Assembly: GCF_000802305.1 (NCBI RefSeq)
Contig: NZ_JTDK01000006.1
Coordinates: 868,001-932,000, forward strand
Direction of reading: 5' to 3'
Length of the DNA: 64,000 bases
From: Microbacterium mangrovi
GTDB lineage: Bacteria > Actinomycetota > Actinomycetes > Actinomycetales > Microbacteriaceae
The notes under the pieces were generated by a model that saw nothing but the letters and a program-made list of their open reading frames with translations, was not told the origin of the DNA and searched no databases. Each line of letters opens with the position of its first letter. Position 1 is the first letter of the stretch. The translations under genes and the position numbers were made by a program. Positions 1-9,021 of the stretch are shown here, in pieces.

Positions 1-49
1 CGCCGCAGACTCTGATACCCGACACCTCACTGGAGAGGAGCACAACAGC

Positions 50-1684
50 ATGAAGAAGAGGATTGTGACCCTGATGGTCGTCACGACCATGCTTCCGCTC
101 GTCCTTGCCGGATGCACATCCAAGGATGGCGCGCAATCTGCGGCGGACAAGTCACAGTACGTCTCGACGACCCCGAAACCATCGGGCGACATCAACTCCG
201 TCAATTGGGGCGTCGCCGGGTCGGAGCCGACGAGTCTGGACTGGATCTACGACTGGGACTATGGCCCGTCGAATCTCATCGAAGCAAACCTCTGCGAAGG
301 GCTGATGAGACAGAACCCAGACGGTTCTACGACACCCGGCCTCGCAACCAAAGTCTCCTCACCGAATGACACGACCTACGTCTACACCATCCGCGACGGA
401 GTGACCTTCACTGACGGGAGTCCGCTGACCGCAGACGACGTCGCGTTCAGCCTGAACAGGAATCTCAAAGCGTCACCCCCGTCGTACTGGGGACTGTGGT
501 ACCAGAACGTCGCCTCGATCGCGGCCACTGGCCGCCACGAGGTGACGGCGAGGCTGAAGAGTCCCGACGCGCTATTCGCATCGGTCATGACGACTCCCGC
601 CGGCTATGTCGGCGAGAAGAAGTACATCGAGCAGAAGGGCTCGAGCTACGGCACCGCGGCCGGTGGTGTGATGTGCACGGGGCCCTACGCACTGGAGTCA
701 TGGGACAAGGGCCAGAGCATCACGCTCAAGGCGAACGCTCACTATTGGGACAAAGCGTTGGAACCCAGGGCAAAGACATTCACCTTCTCCTTCATCCCCG
801 ACCCCTCTGCTCTGAACAGCGCCCTGCTGACGGGCGAAGTCGATGGCGCTTGGAGCATGAACGTGTCTTCGTTGAAGCCGCTTGTGAATGCGAAGGCCGG
901 CAACCTCTACCTGAACAAGGGAACTGAGGTGGTCGGCATGCAGTTCAACGACCTGACCACCGGGCCTCTCTCAAATCCGAAGATCCGCGAGGCGCTTCGA
1001 GCACTGGTCGACTACCAGGGGATCACCAGGGGGCTACTGGGTGGATACGCCGCGCCGACCAAGACGGCGGCACCGGAACCGACATGGGGATACTCCAAGG
1101 CCATCTGGGCAGCCGGCTACAAGGCGTCGGGCGGCGCATCGCAGGACCTCACGAAGGCCCGCCAACTGGTGAAGGAAGCGGGGGCCCCCACCCAGCCGAT
1201 CGTGATCGCGGTGAGCACTGATGACCAATCCGTCGTCAGTGTTGCCACGTCGATCCAGGCATCGGCGAAGAGTGTGGGGCTGGACATTCAGGTCAAGTCC
1301 TTCCCCGCCAGCGAGTACACCAACCTCTTCTATGACCCGACCGCCCGGGCTGGGCTGAACGCATTCATGAGTACCGTGACGGTCGACACACCGGACCCGC
1401 TCGAGATCTACTACCAGGCCATTCCGGGTTCTCCATACAACTACACGGGCATCAAGAACTCGGAGTGGACGAACTATCTGCAGGAAGCGATCGCATCGAC
1501 CGACGACGCGAAGAGGGCGACGGCCACGGTCAAGGCAGAAGAGGTCGTGGATAAGAACGTGTACTCGATCTCGCTGTATTCGCTGGATGCCCGAGTGTTC
1601 CTCGGAAAGCGGATCACAGGCGTGCCCGTCAGCTCGCTCTCGCAGTGGTATTATCCCTGGGCCGCAACGGTGGGCGCACGTTGA
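50..1684 (+). CDS. Peptide-type ABC transporter substrate-binding lipoprotein (family 5)
   Basis: Extracytoplasmic receptor of an oligopeptide/opine-type ABC importer. The N-terminus is a lipoprotein signal: basic start, hydrophobic core, lipobox L19-A20-G21 with Cys22 as lipidation site, then a Ser/Thr-rich linker. The mature 520 residues match the two-lobed SBP_bac_5 fold; the YTIRDGVTFTDGSPLTADDV stretch near residues 110-130 is the family signature. GGAGAGGAG lies 9 nt before the ATG. It is the first of five genes (SBP, two permeases, two ATPases) joined by 4-nt overlaps, a complete importer. The ligand cannot be read from sequence; family 5 covers peptides, opines and glycosides. Anything upstream is outside the window. 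Confidence 0.95.
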   Translation: MKKRIVTLMVVTTMLPLVLAGCTSKDGAQSAADKSQYVSTTPKPSGDINSVNWGVAGSEPTSLDWIYDWDYGPSNLIEANLCEGLMRQNPDGSTTPGLATKVSSPNDTTYVYTIRDGVTFTDGSPLTADDVAFSLNRNLKASPPSYWGLWYQNVASIAATGRHEVTARLKSPDALFASVMTTPAGYVGEKKYIEQKGSSYGTAAGGVMCTGPYALESWDKGQSITLKANAHYWDKALEPRAKTFTFSFIPDPSALNSALLTGEVDGAWSMNVSSLKPLVNAKAGNLYLNKGTEVVGMQFNDLTTGPLSNPKIREALRALVDYQGITRGLLGGYAAPTKTAAPEPTWGYSKAIWAAGYKASGGASQDLTKARQLVKEAGAPTQPIVIAVSTDDQSVVSVATSIQASAKSVGLDIQVKSFPASEYTNLFYDPTARAGLNAFMSTVTVDTPDPLEIYYQAIPGSPYNYTGIKNSEWTNYLQEAIASTDDAKRATATVKAEEVVDKNVYSISLYSLDARVFLGKRITGVPVSSLSQWYYPWAATVGAR

Positions 1685-2625
1685 TTCGGATCATCGCTCT
1701 CCGCCTGGTTCGGCTCGTCATCACGATGCTGGTATGCAGCTTTGTGGTCTACGGCGCGCTGTACCTGGCCCCGGGAGGAGCGATGGGCGCCATCACCGGG
1801 GGTCGCATTCTCTCGAAAGCCGACCAAGCGGAGATCGTCCGGATCTACCATCTCAATGAACCATTCCTGCAGCGATACTTCGCGTGGTTGCAGGGCTTGT
1901 TCACCGGCGATTTCGGGATATCACTTGTTTCGCGAGAGCCGGTCGTTGCGCTGATCGAACCGCGACTGGTGACGACCGCGATGCTCGTCGGGTATTCAGG
2001 CATGCTCATCATCGTCCTGGGCGTCGGGATCGGCCTTTTCGCTGCACTCCGTGGCGGAGCCAGCGACCGCATCTCCGTCATGGCAATGAGCGGGCTCGCC
2101 GCGGTTCCGGCGTTCCTCGCATCGTCGATTCTGCTTTTCGTGTTCGCGGTGAGTCTCGGATGGTTTCCGAGTTTCGGTGCAGGCGGTGGCTTCGTGGATC
2201 GCCTGTATCACCTGACCCTGCCGGCCGTGGCTCTTGCGCTGGCATCCATCGGGTACGTAGGTCGAATCTCCCGCGCATCGTTCAACGAGGAGAAGAACCG
2301 CGACCACGTTCAAACCGCGGTTAGTCGTGGTCTACCGCGTCGTAGCGTCATCGGTTCGCACATCCTCAGGAACTCGTTGGTGCCGATCGCGACGAGCGTG
2401 GGAATCACCATCGCGGGCCTCATCGCCGGGTCCGTCGTTGTCGAGCAGGTGTTTGCCGTCAACGGATTGGGATCCCTTCTGATCAAGGCCGTCGACGAGA
2501 AGGATTTCGCTGTCGTACAGATCGTGACCCTCGTGCTCGTCGCTGGCTTCGTGATCGTCAACACCATCGTCGACCTTCTCTACCCGCTCCTCGACCCGAG
2601 GATTCGAAAGGCAGCGACGCGATGA
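1681..2625 (+). CDS. ABC transporter permease (DppB/OppB type)
   Basis: Inner-membrane channel subunit of the importer that begins with the preceding lipoprotein. The 314-residue product has about six hydrophobic segments and the BPD_transp_1 EAA-like loop (segment RGLPRRSVIGSHILRN, near residues 215-230) that contacts the ATPase. An in-frame ATG 36 nt upstream exists, but I prefer the TTG that forms a TTGA overlap with the stop of the receptor gene, because all other junctions in this operon are 4-nt overlaps. The LP..GGAMG motif in the first periplasmic loop is typical of OppB-type permeases. Confidence 0.93.
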   Translation: MIRIIALRLVRLVITMLVCSFVVYGALYLAPGGAMGAITGGRILSKADQAEIVRIYHLNEPFLQRYFAWLQGLFTGDFGISLVSREPVVALIEPRLVTTAMLVGYSGMLIIVLGVGIGLFAALRGGASDRISVMAMSGLAAVPAFLASSILLFVFAVSLGWFPSFGAGGGFVDRLYHLTLPAVALALASIGYVGRISRASFNEEKNRDHVQTAVSRGLPRRSVIGSHILRNSLVPIATSVGITIAGLIAGSVVVEQVFAVNGLGSLLIKAVDEKDFAVVQIVTLVLVAGFVIVNTIVDLLYPLLDPRIRKAATR

Positions 2626-3482
2626 GCACGATTCCCGTCACCTCACTGATCCGACTTCAGTTCGCCAAGGTGAGCCGCCGCCCGACATCGGCCAAGGTGG
2701 CGACCCTCATTCTCATTGTTCTCGTGCTCCTGGCCGTCTTCGGACCTCTGCTGGCCCCGTACGGCCCGAACGAGACTGACCTGATGGCAACGAACTCACC
2801 TCCCTCTCTGCAACACCTGTTCGGCACGGATGAGCTCGGCCGAGATGTTTTCTCTCGCGTACTCTACGGATCGCGGATCAGCCTCTTCGCACCACTGGTT
2901 GTGACCGTCGCAGCCACCGTGATCGGTGGTGTGGTCGCCGTCAGCGCGGCGTGGATAAGGGGAAAATACGACTCCACCATCGGCGTGATGATCGACATCG
3001 CGCTCGCATTCCCCGGCATCCTGCTCGCCATTCTTGTCGCGGCTTTCGTGGGTCCGGGGATGTGGGCACCAATCGTCGCGATCTCGATCGCCAACATTCC
3101 GTACTCCGCGCGCCTGATACGGAGCTCTACGCTCGCTGAGCGCTCACTCCCCTATGTTGACGCGCTATACATCCAAGGGTTCCGCGGCACGACCATCAGC
3201 ACCCGGCACCTGATTCCAAACATCACAGGCTTTCTCGCTGCAATTGCGACGCTCACATACGGGTACGCGATGGTTGATCTGGCGGCGATCTCGTTCCTCG
3301 GTCTGGGAATCCAGCCACCGTTCGCCGACTGGGGCAGCATGGTCGCGCAGGGACAGAACGGGATCCTGCAGGGAGCCCCGTGGCAGACGATCGCTGCCGG
3401 TGCGTTCATAGTCATCACCGTGATCGCCGTCAACATCCTCGGCGAGTCGCTCGCTGAGCAGGCTTCAGGGAAGAATCGATGA
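2622..3482 (+). CDS. ABC transporter permease (DppC/OppC type)
   Basis: Second channel subunit, 286 residues, partner of the preceding permease. The N-terminal soluble stretch and one TM are followed by the LFGTDELGRDVFSRVLYG block (around residues 67-84), a hallmark of OppC/DppC proteins, then five more hydrophobic segments with the EAA loop. The ATGA overlaps at both ends indicate translational coupling. As with its neighbours, the transported solute is unknown. Confidence 0.94.
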   Translation: MSTIPVTSLIRLQFAKVSRRPTSAKVATLILIVLVLLAVFGPLLAPYGPNETDLMATNSPPSLQHLFGTDELGRDVFSRVLYGSRISLFAPLVVTVAATVIGGVVAVSAAWIRGKYDSTIGVMIDIALAFPGILLAILVAAFVGPGMWAPIVAISIANIPYSARLIRSSTLAERSLPYVDALYIQGFRGTTISTRHLIPNITGFLAAIATLTYGYAMVDLAAISFLGLGIQPPFADWGSMVAQGQNGILQGAPWQTIAAGAFIVITVIAVNILGESLAEQASGKNR

Positions 3483-4468
3483 CGCTTCTTGACATCAGGT
3501 CCCTCAGTGTGACGGCGTCGACGCAGGGCGCGACTCTCCCGATCATTCAGGACGTCTCCCTGTCGATCGCCCGGGGCGAGGCTGTTGGACTGGTCGGCGA
3601 GTCCGGCTCCGGCAAGTCGATGACGGCCCGATCGATCATGCGACTTCATGGTCGAAACGTCACCGCGGACGGGACCATCGAGTTCGAGGGGCGAGATGTC
3701 CTTTCGATGGGCGTTCGGGAGCTGCGTTCGTACAGGCGCAGCGACGTCTCGATGATCTTTCAGGATCCTCGAGCGGCGATCAATCCCGTGCGGACCATCG
3801 GGGCATTCCTCACGGAGGGTCTCCGCGGGAGCTTCGGCCTCTCAAAGCAAGAGGCGACCCGGCGCGCAATCGCGGCCATGGCAGCCGTCGGTATCACGCG
3901 TGCCGAAGAGCGCATGGCCCAGTATCCGCATGAATTCTCGGGCGGCATGCTCCAGCGGGTGATGATCTGCTCCAGCCTGCTTGCCAACTCGCGACTCCTC
4001 CTTGCCGACGAGCCAACCACCGCACTCGACGTGACAACCCAAGCCGAGGTCGTGGGGCTACTGGACGACCTCCGCCGGGAACGCGGACTCGGCCTCCTCT
4101 TCATCACGCATGACCTGGATCTGGCGGCCGGCCTCTGCGACCGCGTATTCGTGATGTATGCGGGGCGAATTGTCGAAGCGCGGGCAGCGAAGAACTTTGA
4201 GAGTGCAGCGCAGCACCCGTACTCGCGTGCGCTCTTCGAAGCTCGACCTTCGGTGGACTTTCGAGCGGCGCGCTTGCCGGCGATCCCCGGCGTTCCGCTA
4301 TCGGCCAGCGAGTCAGCGGACGCGTGCGCATTCGCTCCACGCTGCCCTTATGCGACCGATGAGTGCCGAACATCGTTGCCGCCGCTCGAAGAGGCCGACG
4401 CGGGGGACGTGAGATGCATCCGGGTACACGAGATTCCGCGCGCGCACCTCAGGGGGACGGCGTCATGA
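3479..4468 (+). CDS. Peptide ABC transporter ATP-binding protein (OppD/DppD type)
   Basis: Cytoplasmic ATPase driving the importer. The 329 residues show Walker A GESGSGKS (40-47), Q-loop FQDP (93-96), signature FSGGMLQR (152-159), Walker B LLLADEP (172-178) and the H-loop in FITHDLD. A C-terminal oligopeptide/dipeptide extension carries three Cys (CAFAPRCPYATDEC), as is usual in OppD/DppD. It overlaps both neighbours by 4 nt, so it is co-translated with the permease and the second ATPase. Confidence 0.95.
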   Translation: MTLLDIRSLSVTASTQGATLPIIQDVSLSIARGEAVGLVGESGSGKSMTARSIMRLHGRNVTADGTIEFEGRDVLSMGVRELRSYRRSDVSMIFQDPRAAINPVRTIGAFLTEGLRGSFGLSKQEATRRAIAAMAAVGITRAEERMAQYPHEFSGGMLQRVMICSSLLANSRLLLADEPTTALDVTTQAEVVGLLDDLRRERGLGLLFITHDLDLAAGLCDRVFVMYAGRIVEARAAKNFESAAQHPYSRALFEARPSVDFRAARLPAIPGVPLSASESADACAFAPRCPYATDECRTSLPPLEEADAGDVRCIRVHEIPRAHLRGTAS

Positions 4469-5274
4469 ATGTGGTCACGGCGAGAGATGTCCGGAAGGTG
4501 TTCCATATGCGGCACGGACGTGGCCGGCGCGAACATGTCGCCGTTCAGGGTGCGACGTTCGCTGTGTCGAAGGGCGGATCGCTTGGGATCGTCGGTGAAT
4601 CCGGGTCAGGCAAGACGACGCTCGCACGCATCATCGTCGGACTTGAGACTGCGACAAGCGGCTCGATCGAGGTGTGTGGGAACGACCGCACCACGGCATC
4701 TCGCTCCGCCACCGAGCGCCGGCAGTGGGCACGGCGAGTTCAGATGGTCTTCCAGGATCCTTACACCTCTCTGGATCGTCGGCAGACCGGCACCGCATGC
4801 ATCCGCGAAGTGCTCGCCATGCACTATCGCCTCGACCGTGCACAACGGGACAGCCGCATCGCCGAACTCGGCGACCAAGTCGGATTGACCCCTGCGCTGC
4901 TCGAACGCACACCGAGCGACCTTTCAGGCGGACAACGGCAGCGCCTCGCGATCGCCCGAGCCCTTGCCGTGGAGCCAGAGGTTCTCGTCCTCGACGAGTC
5001 CGTGTCCGCGCTGGATGTGTCCGTGCAGGCTCAGGTACTTAATTGCCTCGCCGACATACGGCAGTCGCTCGGGATGACATTCGTCTTCGTCTCTCATGAC
5101 CTCGGCGTCATCCGCCAAATCGCCGATGACGTCATCGTCATGAAGGCGGGCGTCATCGTCGAGCGAGGGTCATGTGCCGACGTTCTCGACCGCCCCGAAC
5201 ATGAGTACACAAGACTTCTCAAGGCCAGCGTTCCGAGGCCGGGCTGGAGGCCGTCGCCACCCCGGTCCGCATAG
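4465..5274 (+). CDS. Peptide ABC transporter ATP-binding protein (OppF/DppF type)
   Basis: Second ATPase of the importer, 269 residues from the ATG that overlaps the preceding stop; an in-frame ATG 102 nt upstream lies inside the previous gene and is not needed. Walker A GESGSGKT (44-51), Q-loop FQDP, signature LSGGQRQRL and Walker B VLVLDES are visible. It reads DES instead of the commoner DEP, but the catalytic Glu is kept. It ends the five-gene transporter operon; about 110 bp separate it from the next gene, which has its own good ribosome site and may still be co-transcribed. Confidence 0.94.
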   Translation: MNVVTARDVRKVFHMRHGRGRREHVAVQGATFAVSKGGSLGIVGESGSGKTTLARIIVGLETATSGSIEVCGNDRTTASRSATERRQWARRVQMVFQDPYTSLDRRQTGTACIREVLAMHYRLDRAQRDSRIAELGDQVGLTPALLERTPSDLSGGQRQRLAIARALAVEPEVLVLDESVSALDVSVQAQVLNCLADIRQSLGMTFVFVSHDLGVIRQIADDVIVMKAGVIVERGSCADVLDRPEHEYTRLLKASVPRPGWRPSPPRSA

Positions 5275-5384
5275 TGCGTCCACCGTACTGCGGTTGAGGC
5301 GGGGCCGGAAAGCTCACTCGGCACGGGAAGGCGTCGCAATGCCAACCGCGTCACACATCACATTCCACGCTTCGAGGAGGCGAC

Positions 5385-6200
5385 ATGACTACTCACAACC
5401 GGCGTACGGCCCTGATCACGGGCGTGTCATCCGGCCTTGGCCGGATGACAGCGGATCGTCTGCATTCATCCGGATGGGACGTTCTCGGGACCGCACGTTC
5501 GCCGATACCCGACGCGGCGTTCGATGTTGTCAACGTCGACGTCACGAGCGCCGAAGACGTGGAAATGATCGGTACCACGGTCATGGAGCGATGGGGTCGT
5601 CTCGATGCGCTCATCAACAACGCCGGGATCGCCATGCTCGGCCCGGTGGAGGAGCTCACGCCCGATGAGTACCGTCGCAACCTGGACGTCAACATCGTGG
5701 GTGCGATGGCCCTCGTGCGCGCCTGTCTTCCAGCCCTCCGGGCTGCAGAGGGCGCGGTCATCCAGATCTCGAGCGTCTCAGCTTTCACGGCCTTCGCCAT
5801 GTTCTCTGCGTATCACGCGTCGAAGTGGGGACTGGAAGGCGCGACGGAAGCCCTACGTGCGGAGCTCGAGACGCAACGTGTACGAGTCACCCTGGTGGAG
5901 CCGGCGTCCTTTCGGACCGAGATGGCGACGAAAGCGCCGATGGCGGTCGCGCGCACAGACGAGGGCAGATACGGTGCGGCTTGGCGTCACCTCGATGAGT
6001 GGCTCGCCTGGCACCACGGACTCAGCGCAGACGCGACAGCGTGCGTCGACGCAATCGTCGCGGTCGCCAGCCGACCCGATGCACCATTCCGCGTCCCCGT
6101 GGGCGAAGGGGCGACGCAAGCTCTCCGGGCTCAGGCCGCCGCCTACCAGGCCGCGGCTGACCGGGCCGACGCATTTCTTGCATCGTTGATCAACTCATGA
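5385..6200 (+). CDS. Short-chain dehydrogenase/reductase
   Basis: NAD(P)-dependent classical SDR, 271 residues: TGVSSGLG (12-19), NNAG (78-81), Ser near 129-130 and YHASK with Tyr143/Lys147. These are the cofactor site and catalytic triad, so it should be active as an alcohol dehydrogenase or ketoreductase; the substrate is unknown. An AGGAGG box lies 5 nt before the ATG. It sits between the peptide importer and a strong terminator, so it may act on the imported compound. It is more divergent from the two FabG-like SDRs in this island than they are from each other. Confidence 0.92.
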   Translation: MTTHNRRTALITGVSSGLGRMTADRLHSSGWDVLGTARSPIPDAAFDVVNVDVTSAEDVEMIGTTVMERWGRLDALINNAGIAMLGPVEELTPDEYRRNLDVNIVGAMALVRACLPALRAAEGAVIQISSVSAFTAFAMFSAYHASKWGLEGATEALRAELETQRVRVTLVEPASFRTEMATKAPMAVARTDEGRYGAAWRHLDEWLAWHHGLSADATACVDAIVAVASRPDAPFRVPVGEGATQALRAQAAAYQAAADRADAFLASLINS

Positions 6201-6247
6201 GAGCGGGGGCGCGGGTGCCCGCCGGACACCCGCGCCCCCGCTCTCAT
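6197..6247. terminator. Strong bidirectional hairpin between convergent genes
   Basis: A perfect 21-bp inverted repeat with a 9-nt loop. It starts on the stop codon of the SDR and ends just before the stop of the minus-strand enoyl-CoA hydratase fusion. There is no clear U-run, but stability and position between converging genes make a shared terminator likely. Confidence 0.85.
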
Positions 6248-6252
6248 GATCA

Positions 6253-7602
6253 TCACGCCACCCCGGGCGCTTCGCGACCCTTCTCGACCGTTCCCAAGGG
6301 GAGCGCATACCCCCACCAGTCAGCGATCATGGCCGGCGTGTCCTGTCCGGCGACACGGAAGATGCAGCGGCGGAGGATCTTGAATCCCTCGTCCTTCGGC
6401 ACGACCTCGAGCGTCTCGAACGTGGGGATGATCGTGTCGCCGTGATGAACTTGCGCGATGAACCGCACCTTGTCCAGCCCATAGTTCAACCCCCACATGC
6501 TGCTGTCGTCCATGCCCGAAGCGAAGCGGAGCGTCGCGTCAAGCATGCTCAGGAGGAAGAAGCCCTCGACGATGTCGTCCGGAAACTCGTCGACATCGCC
6601 TTTCGGGTATGCCCGGTCGAGCCAGGTGGCACGCTCGAATGCACTGCTGTCCTCGGCTGACAGGCGGAAAGGCTCCCCTTCAATGATCGAGCCCACCGTG
6701 CTGGGCAGATCCTCGAACCGGGTGGTTGTCGTCATGGGTTCACTCCTTTGGTCGTGGTGTTGACGGCTAGTCGGAAACGGCTTCAGATTTGCGCGCGCGC
6801 TCAGTCCGCGCTGGGTCAGGTACGCGCTGACGGCTGCCCGGTGTTCGGCGCCAGCGCCACACTCTTTGTGCCGCTCGACTTCTCGATCCATCGCCTCAAG
6901 GAGGTCTGCAGACTCCGCAGTTTCCAGATTCGCCTTCGCATAGGCGATCGCCGTCCGGGGCCCGCTTGCCAGTTTCCGTGCCATTGCGGTGACGTGGTGG
7001 TCGAGATCCCCGTCTCGGACGACGCGATTCAACAGACCGAGGCGAAGCAGTGCATCGGCATGGACGCGCTCGCCCAGCAGCATGATCTCCGCGGCTCGAC
7101 CTCGACCCAGTAGCCGCTGAAGCTGCCACGAGGTACCAAAATCACCGGGCAGGCCGACCCCGACGAAGGCTGACGCCATCATCGTGTTGGGTGTCCCTAT
7201 TCTGAGATCCGCCGCCAGCGCCAGGCCGATGCCGGCGCCGGCTGCCGCACCACGAAGAGAGGCGATCACAGGCTTGCTCATCGCTCGTAGTCCACCGACG
7301 ATCTGACGTTGGCGCCGCTGTTGCCGCCGGACTGCGTCAACATCGACGACGCCGCCCGAGCCGCCTTCTCCCCCGCGATCGCTGAAGTCCTTGACGTCGC
7401 CGCCTGCGCAGAATGCGTCGCCAACGGACGCGAGCACCACGCAGCCGATGCTGTCGTCCGCCGCAAGTTGCTCCACTGCCTCCGCGAGATGGTCCACCAT
7501 CTCCTCGGTGAGCGCGTTCCTTCGCTCTGGCCGATCGAGCGTAATCGTTCCGACGCCGTCACTCGACGTGAGGTGAACGTGCTGTCGCTCTTCATCGAGC
7601 AT
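6253..7602 (-). CDS. Enoyl-CoA hydratase/isomerase fused in frame to a MaoC-like hotdog domain
   Basis: Residues 1-265 are a crotonase-fold enoyl-CoA hydratase/isomerase: oxyanion-hole block AFCAGGDVKDF and the FVGVGLPGDFG region are present. Residues 290-449 form a MaoC-like hotdog domain (EGFFLLSM and GLNYGLDKVRF blocks) that lacks the Asp-x4-His dyad of active (R)-hydratases. The two halves are joined by a low-complexity polar linker without a stop. At residue 290 an internal ATG (position 6735) is preceded by AAAGGAGTGAACCC, a good ribosome site, so a separate 160-aa product is likely as well. The start used has GAGGAG 8 nt upstream. It could be a true fusion or a pair of genes joined by loss of the first stop. 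Confidence 0.85.
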   Translation of the reverse strand: MLDEERQHVHLTSSDGVGTITLDRPERRNALTEEMVDHLAEAVEQLAADDSIGCVVLASVGDAFCAGGDVKDFSDRGGEGGSGGVVDVDAVRRQQRRQRQIVGGLRAMSKPVIASLRGAAAGAGIGLALAADLRIGTPNTMMASAFVGVGLPGDFGTSWQLQRLLGRGRAAEIMLLGERVHADALLRLGLLNRVVRDGDLDHHVTAMARKLASGPRTAIAYAKANLETAESADLLEAMDREVERHKECGAGAEHRAAVSAYLTQRGLSARANLKPFPTSRQHHDQRSEPMTTTTRFEDLPSTVGSIIEGEPFRLSAEDSSAFERATWLDRAYPKGDVDEFPDDIVEGFFLLSMLDATLRFASGMDDSSMWGLNYGLDKVRFIAQVHHGDTIIPTFETLEVVPKDEGFKILRRCIFRVAGQDTPAMIADWWGYALPLGTVEKGREAPGVA

Positions 7603-7670
7603 CTTGGATCTCCTCGTGACGCTTCGCAGTGTCACCCGATTGGGTACTTTTCGGGTAGCGTATCGAACTT

Positions 7671-7710
7671 CTTGCGATAATGCGACAGCTGTTGTACAAA
7701 GAGTGACAGG
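7671..7710. promoter_or_regulatory. Operator-like element in the divergent promoter region
   Basis: The 208-bp gap between the minus-strand hydratase fusion and the plus-strand reductase holds CTTGCGAT, TGCGACAG, the palindrome TTGTACAA and AGTG in a fixed order. The same order and spacing recurs at 17010-17053 in the other divergent gap of the island. It is likely a TetR-family binding site controlling both directions; this is inferred from conservation and position only. Confidence 0.6.
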
Positions 7711-7810
7711 AAAAGATCTCGTCGTCCGGCACAGCACCCGCGCGCTGATCAGCTCCCGGAGCGCGCCGCGCCAACCGGCGCCCGACTACAGCCCACTCTT
7801 GAAGGAGTCA

Positions 7811-8572
7811 ATGTTGACCGCTGAACAAAGAATCGCCATCGTTACCGGTGCCGCTCGAGGTATCGGGGCAGCCATCGCGCAGCGTCTCGTGGAAGACGGA
7901 CTGGGCGTCGCCCTGCTGGATCTTGACGAGCGCGGATGCATGGACCTGGCAGACCGGATGACACAGGCAGGCGGCCGCGCGATCGGCGTCGGCATAGATG
8001 TCACGAACGAGCAGGCGGTCACGCAAGCGGTCGAACGGGTGACCCGCGAGCTCGGCGCACCCACCGTACTCGTGAACAATGCGGGAGTCATTCGTGACAA
8101 CCTGCTCGTGCGCATGAGCCTCGACGATTGGGAAACCGTGATGGCCGTGCATCTGCGTGGCGCCTTCTTGATGACCCGCGCAGCACAGGCGCAGATGGTC
8201 GAGGAGCGCTGGGGCCGGATCATCAACATCTCCAGCACCTCCGCGCTCGGCAACAGAGGGCAGGCGAACTATGCTGCCGCAAAGGCGGGGATCCAGGGCT
8301 TCACGAAGACTGCCGCGATCGAGCTTGGACGATTCGGCGTCACGGCGAACGCGATCGCACCCGGCTTCATTGAAACCGAGATGACTCATGCGACTGCGGC
8401 GCGGATCGGAATCACCTTCGGTGAGCTCTCGGATGCGGTAGTCAAAGACATCCCAGCCGGTCGAGCGGGCATCCCCGAGGACATCGCTCATGCCGTGTCG
8501 TTCTTCGCGAGCGAAGACGCGAGCTTCGTGTCCGGACAGGTTCTGTACGTCGCGGGCGGCCCGAAGGCATGA
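7811..8572 (+). CDS. FabG-like 3-oxoacyl reductase (SDR)
   Basis: A 253-residue classical SDR with TGAARGIG (12-19), NNAG, a Ser in NISSTSA and a YAAAK active site (Tyr and Lys near 152-156). The C-terminal SGQVLYVAGG block is typical of FabG and acetoacetyl-CoA reductases, so reduction or oxidation of 3-hydroxyacyl/3-oxoacyl thioesters is the best guess. GAAGGAG precedes the ATG at 7811; an in-frame GTG-type extension upstream would run through the operator region and is rejected. It begins a four-gene operon (SDR, MaoC hydratase, kinase, acyl-CoA dehydrogenase) with 4-nt overlaps. Confidence 0.93.
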   Translation: MLTAEQRIAIVTGAARGIGAAIAQRLVEDGLGVALLDLDERGCMDLADRMTQAGGRAIGVGIDVTNEQAVTQAVERVTRELGAPTVLVNNAGVIRDNLLVRMSLDDWETVMAVHLRGAFLMTRAAQAQMVEERWGRIINISSTSALGNRGQANYAAAKAGIQGFTKTAAIELGRFGVTANAIAPGFIETEMTHATAARIGITFGELSDAVVKDIPAGRAGIPEDIAHAVSFFASEDASFVSGQVLYVAGGPKA

Positions 8573-9021
8573 AGACCTTCACCGATCTGGAGGAGCTCGA
8601 AGGCTCTATCGGCACTCATCTCGGGTACTCACCGTGGCATACGGTCAGCCAGGATCAGATCGATGCGTTCGCAGAGGCGACCGGTGATCGGCAGTGGATC
8701 CACACCGACCCGGAGCGAGCGGCCGCCGGGCCCTTCCGCACGACGATCGCGCATGGCTACCTCGCATTGAGCCTCCTGCCCATGCTCGTGTGGCAGGTGT
8801 TCACGGTCGAGGGGTTCTCGATCAACGTGAACTACGGAGCTGACAAGCTGAGGTTCATCTCTCCGCTGCCCGTGGATTCGCGAGTCCGTGCAGGCGTCGA
8901 ATTGCTCTCCGCCTCGTGGTCCGACAAGGGCACACTCTTGCGCTCGAGGATCACCCTCGAACTCGAGGGCGGCACTCGGCCGGTGTGCGTCGTCGACTCG
9001 ATCAGTCTTCTGGTGCCATGA
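8569..9021 (+). CDS. MaoC-family (R)-specific enoyl-CoA hydratase
   Basis: A single hotdog-fold hydratase of 150 residues. The active-site pair Asp40/His45 (motif D-RQWI-H) is intact, followed by the family block AHGYLALSLLP and VNYGADKLRF. It should add water to enoyl-CoA with R-stereochemistry, or dehydrate (R)-3-hydroxyacyl-CoA. It overlaps the reductase before it and the kinase after it by 4 nt each. Unlike the MaoC-like half of the fusion gene at 6253-7602 it keeps catalytic residues, so the two are not redundant. Confidence 0.92.
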   Translation: MKTFTDLEELEGSIGTHLGYSPWHTVSQDQIDAFAEATGDRQWIHTDPERAAAGPFRTTIAHGYLALSLLPMLVWQVFTVEGFSINVNYGADKLRFISPLPVDSRVRAGVELLSASWSDKGTLLRSRITLELEGGTRPVCVVDSISLLVP

